A program made the translations under genes and the position numbers. 64,000 nt of DNA from Actinomadura sp. DC4 (GTDB lineage: Bacteria; Actinomycetota; Actinomycetes; Streptosporangiales; Streptosporangiaceae). Shown here one piece after another: positions 1 to 8,185 of the stretch. Location of the stretch: NCBI RefSeq assembly GCF_030406325.1, contig NZ_JAUEQY010000010.1, positions 124,001-188,000 on the forward strand. The letters are read 5' to 3'. Below the pieces are notes generated by a model that did not search any database, was not told where the DNA came from, and was given only the letters and a program-made list of their open reading frames with translations. Every line of letters begins with the position of its first letter. Positions within the stretch are counted from its first letter, which is position 1.

Positions 1-926
1 GTGCCCCGGGACGGCGCCGGCGCGGCGGACAGCAGGTCGGCGACCCGGCGGGCGGCGGGCCGCACCTCGGCGAAGCGGCGCGCGGCGTCGGCGACCGGGA
101 GTACCGCCTCGATCGCCACGAGCGCGGTCAGGGTCAGGACCGTGGCCGGCACGACGCCCGCGCCGTGCCGCTGCGCCGTCCACAGCACGGCCGCCGCGGT
201 GAGTCCCTGGACGGCCGTGCCGAGCGCGTTCACCGCGGCCTCGACCGCGGCGGACCGGCGTTCGAGCCACTCCAGTCGCAGCGCGTCGGCCCGCGCCCGC
301 GCGACGAACCGTCCCGTGGCCCCGAACGCCGCCAGGTCGGCCGCCCCTTCGGTCACGTCGAGCCCGTGCACCGCGAGGTCGGCCCGCGCGGACGCCGTCC
401 GCCGGGCGCCCGCCCGCGACACGAGGCCGGCCAGGACGGGCAGCCCGAGGCCGGCGGCCAGCACGCCGCCCGCGAGCACGGCCCCGGCGGCCGGCAGCAG
501 GGAGACGCCGAGCGCGACCGCGCCCGAGCCGACGATCCAGGCCACGGCCGCGGGCAGCAGGCAGCGCAGCAGCAGGTCCTGCACCGACTCGACGTCGGCG
601 ACCATCCGGCGCACGACATCCGCGTCGCGCAGCCGCGCGTGACGAGAGAGGCGCAGGGCCTCGTACACGCGCACGCGGCGGTCGGCCAGGACGCGGAGGG
701 CCGCGTCGTGGCCGGTCAGGCGCTCGGTGTAGCGCAAGGCACCGCGGAACAGGGCGAAGGCGCGTACGCCGACGATCGCCAGGGCCAGGGCGGACAGCGG
801 CGGCTGCCCGGCCGCCCGCGCGATGAGCCAGGCCGCGCTCGCGGTGAGGGCGACCGCGCAGAGTTCGGCGCCCGTACCGGCCGCCACCGCCCCGGCCAGG
901 CCGGGCAGCGCCTTGCGGCCGTTCAC
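1..926 (-). CDS. cydC: CydC, thiol reductant ABC exporter subunit (partial, C-terminus off the left edge)
   Basis: The reverse strand is open from a GTG at 926 to the window edge, giving about 308 residues of an alanine/leucine-rich multi-helix membrane domain. The start overlaps the cydD stop as GTGA, so translation is probably coupled. CydDC is a heterodimeric ABC exporter of glutathione/cysteine that is needed to assemble cytochrome bd. The ATPase half, with Walker A/B, lies outside the window. Identity rests on the position after cydA-cydB-cydD and on the type-I ABC transmembrane pattern, including the helix-linking stretch RYTERLTGHDAALRVLADRR near residues 64-83. Last gene of a six-gene minus-strand cluster as far as visible. 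Confidence 0.85.
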   Translation of the reverse strand, partial: MNGRKALPGLAGAVAAGTGAELCAVALTASAAWLIARAAGQPPLSALALAIVGVRAFALFRGALRYTERLTGHDAALRVLADRRVRVYEALRLSRHARLRDADVVRRMVADVESVQDLLLRCLLPAAVAWIVGSGAVALGVSLLPAAGAVLAGGVLAAGLGLPVLAGLVSRAGARRTASARADLAVHGLDVTEGAADLAAFGATGRFVARARADALRLEWLERRSAAVEAAVNALGTAVQGLTAAAVLWTAQRHGAGVVPATVLTLTALVAIEAVLPVADAARRFAEVRPAARRVADLLSAAPAPSRG

Positions 927-2470
927 GCGGGGACCTCTCCCGGCGCGAGGTGCACCACGCGGTCGGCCAGCGTCAGCAGCGCCGGGCGGTGGGCGACCAG
1001 GAGCGCCGTGCGTCCCTCCAGGAGCCGGGCGGCGGCCTCGGCCACGAGTGCCTCGCTGTGCAGGTCGAGGCGGGCGGTCGGCTCGTCGAGCACCACGAAT
1101 GGGGCGTCCATCAGGTACGCACGCGCGATCGCGACCCGCTGCCGCTGACCGGTCGACAGGCCCAGGCCGCGTTCGCCCAGCCCGGTGCGGTAGCCGAGCG
1201 GCAGGGCGGCGATGAAGTCGTGTGCGGCGGCGGCCTCCGCGGCGCGGCGCACCTCCTCCTCGGTCGCGTCCGGACGGCCCAGGCGGATGTTGTCCGCGAC
1301 CGTCCCGGCGAACAGGTGCGGGCGCTGTGGCACGTACGCGACCTGCCGCCGCCACGCGGCGAGGTCGAGTTCGGCCAGGTCGGTGCCGCCCACCGAGATC
1401 CGGCCGGCCTCGGTCCCGGTGAAGCCGAGGACCGCCCGCAGCAGCGTGCTCTTGCCCGCGCCGCTCGGCCCGGTGATCGCGACCCGCTCGCCGGGCTCCA
1501 CCGTCAGGGAGAAGCGGTCGAGGACCGCCTCGCGCTCGTACCGCACGACGATCTCCGCGACCTCGATGCGGCCCGCAGGCGGCGTGCGCGCCCCCGACGG
1601 CGCGGGTTCCGGAACGGCCTCGGCCTGGTCGAGCACCGCGCGGCCTTCGGCGGCGGCGTGGAAGCGCGTGCCGAGCAGCCGCAGCGGAAGGTACGCCTCG
1701 GGAGCCAGCAGCAGCACGAGCAGCGCCACCCGCAGGTCGAGCGAGCCGGACAGCAGCCGCAGCCCGGCGGGCACCGCGACCAGCGCGACGGACAGCGTGG
1801 CCACGATCTCCAGCACGAACGAGGACAGGAACGCGATCCGCAGCGCCCGTACGGTCGCGCGCCGGTGCCCGTCGGCCATCGCGCGGACGACCGTCGCCTG
1901 CGCGGCGTCCCGGCCGTACGCGCGCAGCGTCGGCAGGCCGGCCACGACGTCGAGGAAGTGGCCGCCCAGCCGGTGCAACTGCCCCCACTGGCGCTCGGTG
2001 GCCTGCTTCGTGTGCCGCCCGACCAGCGCCCCGAACACCGGGATCAGTGGCAGCGTCGCCGCGATGACCAGCGCGGACGGCCAGTCGGCCATCGCCAGCC
2101 GCACGAGCACGGCGACCGGGATCACGGCCGCGGCGTACCGCTGCGGCAGATATCCCGCGAAGTACGGGTCCAGGGCGTCCAGGCCGCGGCCCAGCAAGGT
2201 GACGTCGGCCCCGCGCTCCAGCAGCCGTACGCGCAGCACCCGCTTGCGCCGCGCGGCGGCCCACCCGTGGATCGTGCCCTGGCCGAAGGTGAACGCGGCA
2301 CGCCCGGCGACGACCAGGACCAGCGGCAGCAGGAGCGGGTCGCCCGACAGGGCTCGCGACAGCAGGTCGGCCTGGGCCACGACGAGCAGGCCCTGGACGA
2401 GCGCGAGCAGCGCGTACGTCACAGGTACGACGGCCCGTCGACCCGGCCGCGGAAGGTCCACCAGACCCAC
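923..2470 (-). CDS. cydD: CydD, thiol reductant ABC exporter subunit
   Basis: 515 residues. The N-terminal ~280 residues form the transmembrane domain. The C-terminal ATPase has Walker A GPSGAGKST, the signature LSTGQRQR and Walker B FVVLDEPTA followed by a late AHRPALL switch. It pairs with CydC to export reductant across the membrane for cytochrome bd maturation. Two starts are possible: the ATG at 2470, which keeps a basic N-terminus (PRPGRR) before the first helix but overlaps cydB by 52 bp, or a GTG at 2422 that overlaps the cydB stop as GTGA and would give 499 residues. I keep the longer one because CydD proteins usually have charged residues before helix 1. Confidence 0.92.
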   Translation of the reverse strand: MGLVDLPRPGRRAVVPVTYALLALVQGLLVVAQADLLSRALSGDPLLLPLVLVVAGRAAFTFGQGTIHGWAAARRKRVLRVRLLERGADVTLLGRGLDALDPYFAGYLPQRYAAAVIPVAVLVRLAMADWPSALVIAATLPLIPVFGALVGRHTKQATERQWGQLHRLGGHFLDVVAGLPTLRAYGRDAAQATVVRAMADGHRRATVRALRIAFLSSFVLEIVATLSVALVAVPAGLRLLSGSLDLRVALLVLLLAPEAYLPLRLLGTRFHAAAEGRAVLDQAEAVPEPAPSGARTPPAGRIEVAEIVVRYEREAVLDRFSLTVEPGERVAITGPSGAGKSTLLRAVLGFTGTEAGRISVGGTDLAELDLAAWRRQVAYVPQRPHLFAGTVADNIRLGRPDATEEEVRRAAEAAAAHDFIAALPLGYRTGLGERGLGLSTGQRQRVAIARAYLMDAPFVVLDEPTARLDLHSEALVAEAAARLLEGRTALLVAHRPALLTLADRVVHLAPGEVPA

Positions 2471-3273
2471 GCCTGCGCGGCGACCAGCAGCGGCACCATC
2501 ACCCCGGCCACGGTGAGCGTCAGCGACGCGTCATCCGCGGCGGTGGCGTCCGGCAGGTTCGCCGCGGCCAGCAGCGGCACGGCGACGATCGCGAGCGCGG
2601 ACGCCGCCAGCGCCGCGCCGTACCTCCGCGCCCCCAGGGCGAGCCAGGCCAGCACCAGGAGCACGGCCAGCGCGACGACCGGTGGCGCGGTACGCCCGAG
2701 GTGGCCGGCGCCGGCACCGAGCGCGCACGGCACGCCCGCCACCAGGACGGCGGGCGCCAGCCGGCCGGCGAGGGCCCGCGGTCCGGGCGTGCCGAGCCGC
2801 AGCGCGGCGAAGACCGCACCGTGCAGCGCGAACAGACCGCACGTGGTGATCGCGAACAGCGGCGCACCGCCGCCCATCAGCAGGCCGATCGCCAGGCCCC
2901 AGGACGCGGCCACCGCCCAGCTGCCCGCGACGGTCGCGCCGTCCCAGAAGCTCCGCCAGGCCGCCCCGTCCCGCCGCCCGCGCAGCCACAGGCCCATGTC
3001 TCTCACCATCCAGCCGCAGACCAGCAGGACCACGGCGCCCCACGTACGGCCGAAGATGTCGCCTTCCATCCCGGGGAACAGCGCGGTCAGCAGGCCGGCC
3101 GTCGCCAGCAGCCACACCTCGTTGCCGAGGAAGAACGGCGCGATCGCCGCGATGGTCAGCCGCCGGTCGCGGCCGAGGAAGGGCAGCAGCATGCCGACGC
3201 CGATGTCGGCGCCCCCCAGCACGAAGTAACCGATGCCGAAGAAGCCCAGCAGGGCGTACGCGAAGGTGTCCAC
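2419..3273 (-). CDS. cydB: CydB, cytochrome bd oxidase subunit II
   Basis: 284 residues, shorter than the usual ~330-380. The N-terminus (ALLGFFGIGYFVLGGADIGV, then FFLGNEVWLLA) is diagnostic of CydB, and about eight hydrophobic helices follow. With CydA it forms the quinol:O2 oxidoreductase, which reduces oxygen without pumping protons through a bc1/aa3 route. The start is GTG with a GGAG ribosome site seven bases upstream. The cydA stop lies 15 bp upstream and cydD overlaps downstream, so the four cyd genes form one operon. The shortness is in the C-terminal half; the family call is secure. Confidence 0.95.
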   Translation of the reverse strand: MDTFAYALLGFFGIGYFVLGGADIGVGMLLPFLGRDRRLTIAAIAPFFLGNEVWLLATAGLLTALFPGMEGDIFGRTWGAVVLLVCGWMVRDMGLWLRGRRDGAAWRSFWDGATVAGSWAVAASWGLAIGLLMGGGAPLFAITTCGLFALHGAVFAALRLGTPGPRALAGRLAPAVLVAGVPCALGAGAGHLGRTAPPVVALAVLLVLAWLALGARRYGAALAASALAIVAVPLLAAANLPDATAADDASLTLTVAGVMVPLLVAAQAWVWWTFRGRVDGPSYL

Positions 3274-3288
3274 GAGGTGGCTCCGGAA

Positions 3289-4449
3289 TCAGAAGGAGGG
3301 GACGGGCTCGGGGAGTTCGGCGGCCTCGGCGCGGCCGAGCGCGGCGCCCTCGGGCCCGCGCCGCGCGTACCCGCGCAGGAGCCCGATGTTGACCACGACG
3401 AGCACCAGGAACAGCGCGGTGACGCCGGCCGTGACGGAGGCCATCGCGGCCCGGCTCATCGGTCGCACGGCGTCTTCGGTGCGCAGCACCCCGTAGATCA
3501 GCCAGGGCTGACGGCTGTTCTCGCGGTAGAACCAGCCGCCCAGCATCGCGACGTACGGCACCCCGATGACGCGCACCAGCACGGCCTGGAACAGCCGCCC
3601 GCGCACCATCCAGCGGGGGATCAGGAGCTTGAGCAGGGCGACCAGCGAGATCAGGAACATCGCCAGCCAGGCGAACATCATGAGGTACGCGCCGACCTCG
3701 CCCGCCGCCGTCAGCCGGTCGTGCGTGTAGTCGAACTGCGGGACGCCGAACAGGATCGAGGGCAGGATCGCGACGACGACCGCGACCAGGCCGGTCCGCA
3801 GCGACCGGCGGAAGAACTCATCCGGGCCGGTGCGCCGCATGTGCCAGGCGCTGATCCCGGCCATGAAGAACCCGCCGACGAGGAGGGCCCCGGAGACGAT
3901 GTGGCCGAGCGGCAGGAGCGCCGCCGGGTTGGTGAACAGCTTCGTGGCGCTGTCGATACGGAGTTCGCCGCCGGCCTGGACGTACCCGACCGGGTTGGTC
4001 AGGAAGCCGTTCGCGACCAGGATGAAGTACGCCGAGACGTACCCGGTCAGCGTCACGATCCAGATCAGCGCGAGGTGCGCGTGGCGGTTCAGCCGGTCCC
4101 AGCCGAAGATCCACAGGCCGAGGAACGTGGACTCGACGAAGAACGCGACCAGGGTCTCCATCGCGAGCGGCGCCCCGAAGACGTCTCTGGCGCGGTCGGT
4201 CAGCCCGGGCCAGTTCAGCCCGAACTGGAACTCCATGAGCAGCCCGGTCACGATGCCGACCGCGTAGTTGATCACGTAGAGCTGGCCCCAGAAACGCACC
4301 ATCCCCCGCAGCACGTCACTGTCCTTGGCGACCGCGCGGGTCTGGGTGATGGCGACCAGCGTGGCGAGCCCGAGCGTCAGCGCGACGAAGAGGAAGTGCG
4401 TGCCGGCCGTGACGGCGAACAGCAGCCGGGCGAGCGACAGCGTGCTCAA
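3289..4449 (-). CDS. cydA: CydA, cytochrome bd oxidase subunit I
   Basis: 386 residues from a TTG start at 4449. This start is preferred over the upstream ATG at 4506 because a GGAGG site (4457-4461) sits seven bases before it and because it places the haem-ligand histidine of AGTHFLF at residue 18, matching His19 of E. coli CydA. A second ligand candidate, the His of GHIVSGALL, falls at about residue 183 (E. coli His186). The conserved quinol-side motif appears as NSRQPW near residue 313 (GRQPW in classical CydA). The protein is at least 60 residues shorter than E. coli CydA, consistent with a short-Q-loop form. It binds haems b558, b595 and d and oxidises quinol. First gene of cydABDC. Confidence 0.95.
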   Translation of the reverse strand: MSTLSLARLLFAVTAGTHFLFVALTLGLATLVAITQTRAVAKDSDVLRGMVRFWGQLYVINYAVGIVTGLLMEFQFGLNWPGLTDRARDVFGAPLAMETLVAFFVESTFLGLWIFGWDRLNRHAHLALIWIVTLTGYVSAYFILVANGFLTNPVGYVQAGGELRIDSATKLFTNPAALLPLGHIVSGALLVGGFFMAGISAWHMRRTGPDEFFRRSLRTGLVAVVVAILPSILFGVPQFDYTHDRLTAAGEVGAYLMMFAWLAMFLISLVALLKLLIPRWMVRGRLFQAVLVRVIGVPYVAMLGGWFYRENSRQPWLIYGVLRTEDAVRPMSRAAMASVTAGVTALFLVLVVVNIGLLRGYARRGPEGAALGRAEAAELPEPVPSF

Positions 4450-4515
4450 GGGGAGGCCTCCAGAAACGTGGACCGGCGCTCGGACGACCGGAAAGTCGTA
4501 ACTCAACCGGAAACG

Positions 4516-4556
4516 AACCCGTCCACGCGTCAGACCCGGGCCTACAACCCGTCTAC
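4516..4556. promoter_or_regulatory. Direct repeat upstream of cydA
   Basis: On the minus strand GTAGACGGGTT (4556-4546) and GTGGACGGGTT (4526-4516) are near-identical 11-mers (10/11) spaced 30 bp start to start, about three helical turns. They lie in the 156-bp gap between the response-regulator gene and cydA, 67-107 bp before the cydA TTG. The arrangement suits a dimeric NarL-type response regulator, and such a gene lies immediately upstream, but that link is inference. Confidence 0.35.
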
Positions 4557-4605
4557 ATCTTTCGCAGCAGTACCCCGCCCGGCGTACTGCGGAAGAAGTA
4601 CGGCG

Positions 4606-5286
4606 TCAGCCCAGCCAGCCGGGCCGGACCATGCCCGACTCGTAGGCGAGCACGACGAGCTGGGCGCGGTCGCGTGCCGCGAGTTTGGTGAGGACCCGGC
4701 TGACGTGGGTCTTCGCCGTGGCCGGGCTGACCACGAGCCGTGCCGCGATCTCGTCGTTGGACAGACCGGCGGCGACGAGGACCATGACCTCGCGTTCGCG
4801 GTCGGTGAGACTGTCGAGAGCGCGTGAGGGCGGCGGCACCTTGATGCGGGTGGCGAACTCCGCGATCAGCCGCCGCGTCACCGAGGGCGCGAGCAGGGCG
4901 TCGCCGCGCGCGGTGACCCGTACGCCGTGGATCAGCTCGATCGGATCGGTGTCCTTGACGAGGAAGCCGCTCGCCCCGGCCTTGAGGGCGGTGTAGACAT
5001 AGTCGTCGAGGTCGAAGGTGGTCAGGATCACGACCCTGACCTCGGACAACGCCGCGTCGTCGACGATCCGCCGGGTCGCCTCCAGGCCGTCGAGCACGGG
5101 CATGCGGATGTCCATCAGGACCACGTCGGGCCGCGTCGCCGTGGCGACGCGCACCGCCTCGGCCCCGTCTCCCGCCTCCGCGACCACGGTGATGTCGTCC
5201 TCACCGTCGAGAATCGACCGGAAACCGGCGCGGACGAGTTTCTGGTCGTCGGCGAGCATGACCCGTATCGGGGAATCCACCCTCAC
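4606..5286 (-). CDS. NarL/FixJ-family response regulator
   Basis: 226 residues. An N-terminal receiver domain carries the acidic pair DD at 13-14 and phospho-acceptor Asp59 (VVLMDIRMP), with KDTD supplying the conserved Lys. A C-terminal LuxR-type helix-turn-helix follows (LTDREREVMVLVAAGLSNDEI, then TAKTHVSRVLTKL). It is predicted to bind DNA as a dimer after phosphorylation by the histidine kinase encoded 4 bp upstream. Its position directly before cydA suggests that it controls the bd oxidase operon in response to a respiratory or envelope signal; that is inference from gene order. Confidence 0.93.
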   Translation of the reverse strand: MRVDSPIRVMLADDQKLVRAGFRSILDGEDDITVVAEAGDGAEAVRVATATRPDVVLMDIRMPVLDGLEATRRIVDDAALSEVRVVILTTFDLDDYVYTALKAGASGFLVKDTDPIELIHGVRVTARGDALLAPSVTRRLIAEFATRIKVPPPSRALDSLTDREREVMVLVAAGLSNDEIAARLVVSPATAKTHVSRVLTKLAARDRAQLVVLAYESGMVRPGWLG

Positions 5287-5290
5287 ATCA

Positions 5291-6412
5291 TCACATCGCG
5301 TCGGACCGTAGCGGCAGCGACGCCCGTACGAGGAAGCCGCCGCCGGGGCGCGGGCCGGCCGCGAGCGCGCCGCCGAGGGTGGCCGCGCGCTCCCGCATGC
5401 CGCGGATGCCGTTGCCCTCCGGTACGTCGGCGCCCTTCCCGTCGTCGCCCACCTCGACCACCACGTGCTCGGCGTCGTAGCGCACGATGACGGTGGCGGT
5501 GGCCGTGCCCGCGTGGCGTACGGCGTTGGTGAGCGCCTCCTGGACGATGCGGTAGGCGGCCAGATCCACCGGCGCGGGCAGCGGGCCGCGGTCGCCGGAG
5601 ATGATGACCCGTACGGGCAGCCCGGCGTCCTTGGTCCGTTTGATGAGGTCGCCGAGCCGGTCCAGGGAGGGCGCCGGGGCCAGCGGGCCGGCCTCGTCGA
5701 CCTGGCGGAGCACGCCGAGCGTCGTACGCAGCTCGCGCAGCGTCTCCTTGCTGGCGTCCTTGATCGCGCTGAGCGCGGTGTAGGCCTGCTCGGGCTCGCG
5801 GCGGTGCAGCGCGGCCCCGGCCTGCACGTTGATCAGCGAGATCTTGTGCGCCAGGACGTCATGCAGCTCACGGGCGATGCGCAGGCGTTCCTCGGTGGCC
5901 CGCCGCAGCGCTTCCTCCTCGCGCGTACGCTCCGCCTCGTCGGCCCGCCGCCGGGCCTCGGCGATGTAGGCACGGTGGTAGCGGCTGATCTCGCCCGCGC
6001 ACAGCACCACGAGCACCCAGGCGAGCACGCTCAAGAACCGCCCGACGCGGGCCGGGCCGACCATGAACTCGGCCCAGGCGAACACCGCCAGCCCGGCCGC
6101 CGTGCCGAGGTACGCGGAGAGGCGCTGTCCCCGGGCCGCCGCGAGGAAGGAGGCGATCGCGAACGTGATCATCTCCGGGCCGTCCGGGAACGGCCCGATG
6201 TAGTAGTACGCGGTAGAGAGGGCGGCCACGGTGACGGCCGGCAGGGGGAAACGGCGCTGGAAGACCAGTGCGGCGGTGCCCAGCACGATCATCGCGTAGG
6301 CCTTGAGGTCCGCCACGTGGAAGCCGCGGGCGTGGAAGACCGTGCCGGCCACGACGACCACCGTGACGGTGGCGCCGAGGACCAGATCCCCGCGGCCTGC
6401 GTACCTGTTCAC
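5291..6412 (-). CDS. Sensor histidine kinase (HisKA_3 family)
   Basis: 373 residues. About five hydrophobic segments occupy residues 1-140, followed by a charged coiled linker (EARRRADEAERTREEEALRR) and the HisKA_3 dimerisation domain with the phospho-acceptor His184 in ARELHDVLAHKISLI. The C-terminal ATPase has the N-box-like IVQEALTNAVRHA and the G-box VGDDGKGAD...NGIRGMRERA. This is the NarX/DesK-type membrane kinase that phosphorylates the adjacent response regulator. The sensing region has no extracellular loop of note, so the signal is probably read within the membrane. Divergent from the cytochrome b gene across a 135-bp promoter region. Confidence 0.93.
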   Translation of the reverse strand: MNRYAGRGDLVLGATVTVVVVAGTVFHARGFHVADLKAYAMIVLGTAALVFQRRFPLPAVTVAALSTAYYYIGPFPDGPEMITFAIASFLAAARGQRLSAYLGTAAGLAVFAWAEFMVGPARVGRFLSVLAWVLVVLCAGEISRYHRAYIAEARRRADEAERTREEEALRRATEERLRIARELHDVLAHKISLINVQAGAALHRREPEQAYTALSAIKDASKETLRELRTTLGVLRQVDEAGPLAPAPSLDRLGDLIKRTKDAGLPVRVIISGDRGPLPAPVDLAAYRIVQEALTNAVRHAGTATATVIVRYDAEHVVVEVGDDGKGADVPEGNGIRGMRERAATLGGALAAGPRPGGGFLVRASLPLRSDAM

Positions 6413-6547
6413 GGTTGAAACCGTAATCGACCGATCGCACCCTTTACCTGCTCACGGTGCTTCCGTCGCAGGTCGGGTAGGTATTAATGGGTTAGGGGAC
6501 CGAGATTCGAGGGCGGTCGTCGTGGCCGTCGGACCGGGAGATCGGTG

Positions 6548-8143
6548 ATGGCACTGCCCGAACTGGCACGGGGGATGGACGACCGGCTGGGCATGGCCGG
6601 GTTCTTGAAGAAGGCGCTGAAGAAGGCATTTCCGGACCACTGGACGTTCATGCTCGGCGAGATCGCGATGTACTCGTTCGTGATCATCATCGCCACCGGG
6701 ATCTTCCTGACGTTCTTCTTCAAACCCAGCATGGGGGAGGTCGTCTACAACGGGTCGTACGTCCCGCTTCGCGGGGTCCGGATGAGCGAGGCGTACGACT
6801 CGACGCTGCGCATCAGCTTCGACGTCCGCGGCGGGATGCTCATCCGGCAGATCCACCACTGGGCCACGGTCGTCTTCCTGGCCGCGATCGTCGCGCACAT
6901 GCTGCGCAACTTCTTCACCGGGGCCTTCCGCAAGCCGCGCGAGCTGAACTGGCTGATCGGCGTGGTGCTGTTCGTCCTGGCCATGCTGAACGGGCTGTTC
7001 GGTTACTCGCTGCCCGACGACCTGCTCTCCGGCACCGGCATCCGCATCCTCCAGGGCGTGCTGCTCGCCATCCCGATCGTCGGGTCGTACCTGTCGATGT
7101 GGGTGTTCGGCGGGCTCTTCCCGGGCGAGGAGATCATTCCCAGGCTCTACACGATCCACGTCCTGCTGATTCCGGGCATCCTGCTCGCCCTGGTCCCGCT
7201 GCACGCGGTCGTCCTCACCTGGCACCAGACCCACACGCAGTACCCCGCGAAGGGCCGTACGGAGGGGACGGTCGAGGGCAAGCCGTTCTGGCCGTCCTTC
7301 GTGATGAAGACGCTGGCGTTTCAGATGTGGGTGTTCGCGGGGATCTGCCTGCTGGCGACCTTCGCGCAGATCAACCCGATCTGGCTGTTCGGGCCGTACA
7401 GCCCGGGGGCGATCAGCGCCGGCTCGCAGCCCGACTGGTACATGGGCTGGCTGGACGGGTCGCTGCGGCTCATGCCGGGTTGGGACATCAGCCTGTTCGG
7501 GTACATCGTCCCGATGGGCGTACTGATCCCGGCGCTCGTGATCCCAGGGCTGATCTTCACGGCGCTCGCGGTCTACCCGTTCATCGAACGGTGGGCGACC
7601 GGCGACCGCGAGGTCCACAACCTGCTCGACCGGCCGCGCGACGTGCCCGCACGAGTCGGCATCGGCGTGGCCGGGATGACCTTCTACGGCCTGCTCTGGC
7701 TGGCCGGCGCCGGCGACATCATCGCCAGGACCTTCGAGATCCCGCTGCACGGCGTGAGCTGGTTCTTCCGCGTCGCGGTACTGGTCGGGCCGTTCGTGGC
7801 GTTCGAGATCGCCCGCCGGATCGCGGTCGCCCTGCAGCGCCGCGAGGGCGCGATGCTCTCGCACGGCGTCGAGACCGGCGTGATCGTACGGCAGCCCGGC
7901 GGCGAGTACACCGAGCGGGAACGCCCGGTCACCTCCGAGGAGGAGGCGGTGATCCGCAGCCGGCGCCCGCTCCCCGTGCTGCCCGCGGTCGGCCCGGACG
8001 GAGAGGGCGTGAAGCCGACATATCGTCCGGCGGCCCGGCTCCGGGTCCGCCTCAACCGGCTCTACTTCGAGGACATCGTGCCGCTGCCCAACGGCGAGCA
8101 CGACGAACGCCCGGCGGTCGAGCCGAAGAAGCCGCCGCTCTGA
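6548..8143 (+). CDS. bc1-complex cytochrome b subunit (QcrB-like), orphan
   Basis: 531 residues. The ATG at 6548 is chosen over the GTG three bases earlier because GGGAG (6536-6540) sits seven bases before it. The N-terminal half has the paired haem-ligand histidines (RQIHHWATVVFLAAIVAHMLR and RLYTIHVLLIPGILLALVPLH). The quinol-oxidation motif appears as PDWY (PEWY/PDFY in relatives). The hydrophilic C-terminal tail is typical of actinobacterial QcrB. It should sit in the membrane and take part in quinol oxidation, but no qcrA (Rieske) or qcrC (cytochrome cc) gene is adjacent. It lies next to the alternative bd oxidase, so it may be a second, specialised copy. Confidence 0.9.
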   Translation: MALPELARGMDDRLGMAGFLKKALKKAFPDHWTFMLGEIAMYSFVIIIATGIFLTFFFKPSMGEVVYNGSYVPLRGVRMSEAYDSTLRISFDVRGGMLIRQIHHWATVVFLAAIVAHMLRNFFTGAFRKPRELNWLIGVVLFVLAMLNGLFGYSLPDDLLSGTGIRILQGVLLAIPIVGSYLSMWVFGGLFPGEEIIPRLYTIHVLLIPGILLALVPLHAVVLTWHQTHTQYPAKGRTEGTVEGKPFWPSFVMKTLAFQMWVFAGICLLATFAQINPIWLFGPYSPGAISAGSQPDWYMGWLDGSLRLMPGWDISLFGYIVPMGVLIPALVIPGLIFTALAVYPFIERWATGDREVHNLLDRPRDVPARVGIGVAGMTFYGLLWLAGAGDIIARTFEIPLHGVSWFFRVAVLVGPFVAFEIARRIAVALQRREGAMLSHGVETGVIVRQPGGEYTERERPVTSEEEAVIRSRRPLPVLPAVGPDGEGVKPTYRPAARLRVRLNRLYFEDIVPLPNGEHDERPAVEPKKPPL

Positions 8144-8185
8144 CAACCGGTCAGATCGGGTGAGCGTCTTCCTTGCGTGCATCCG

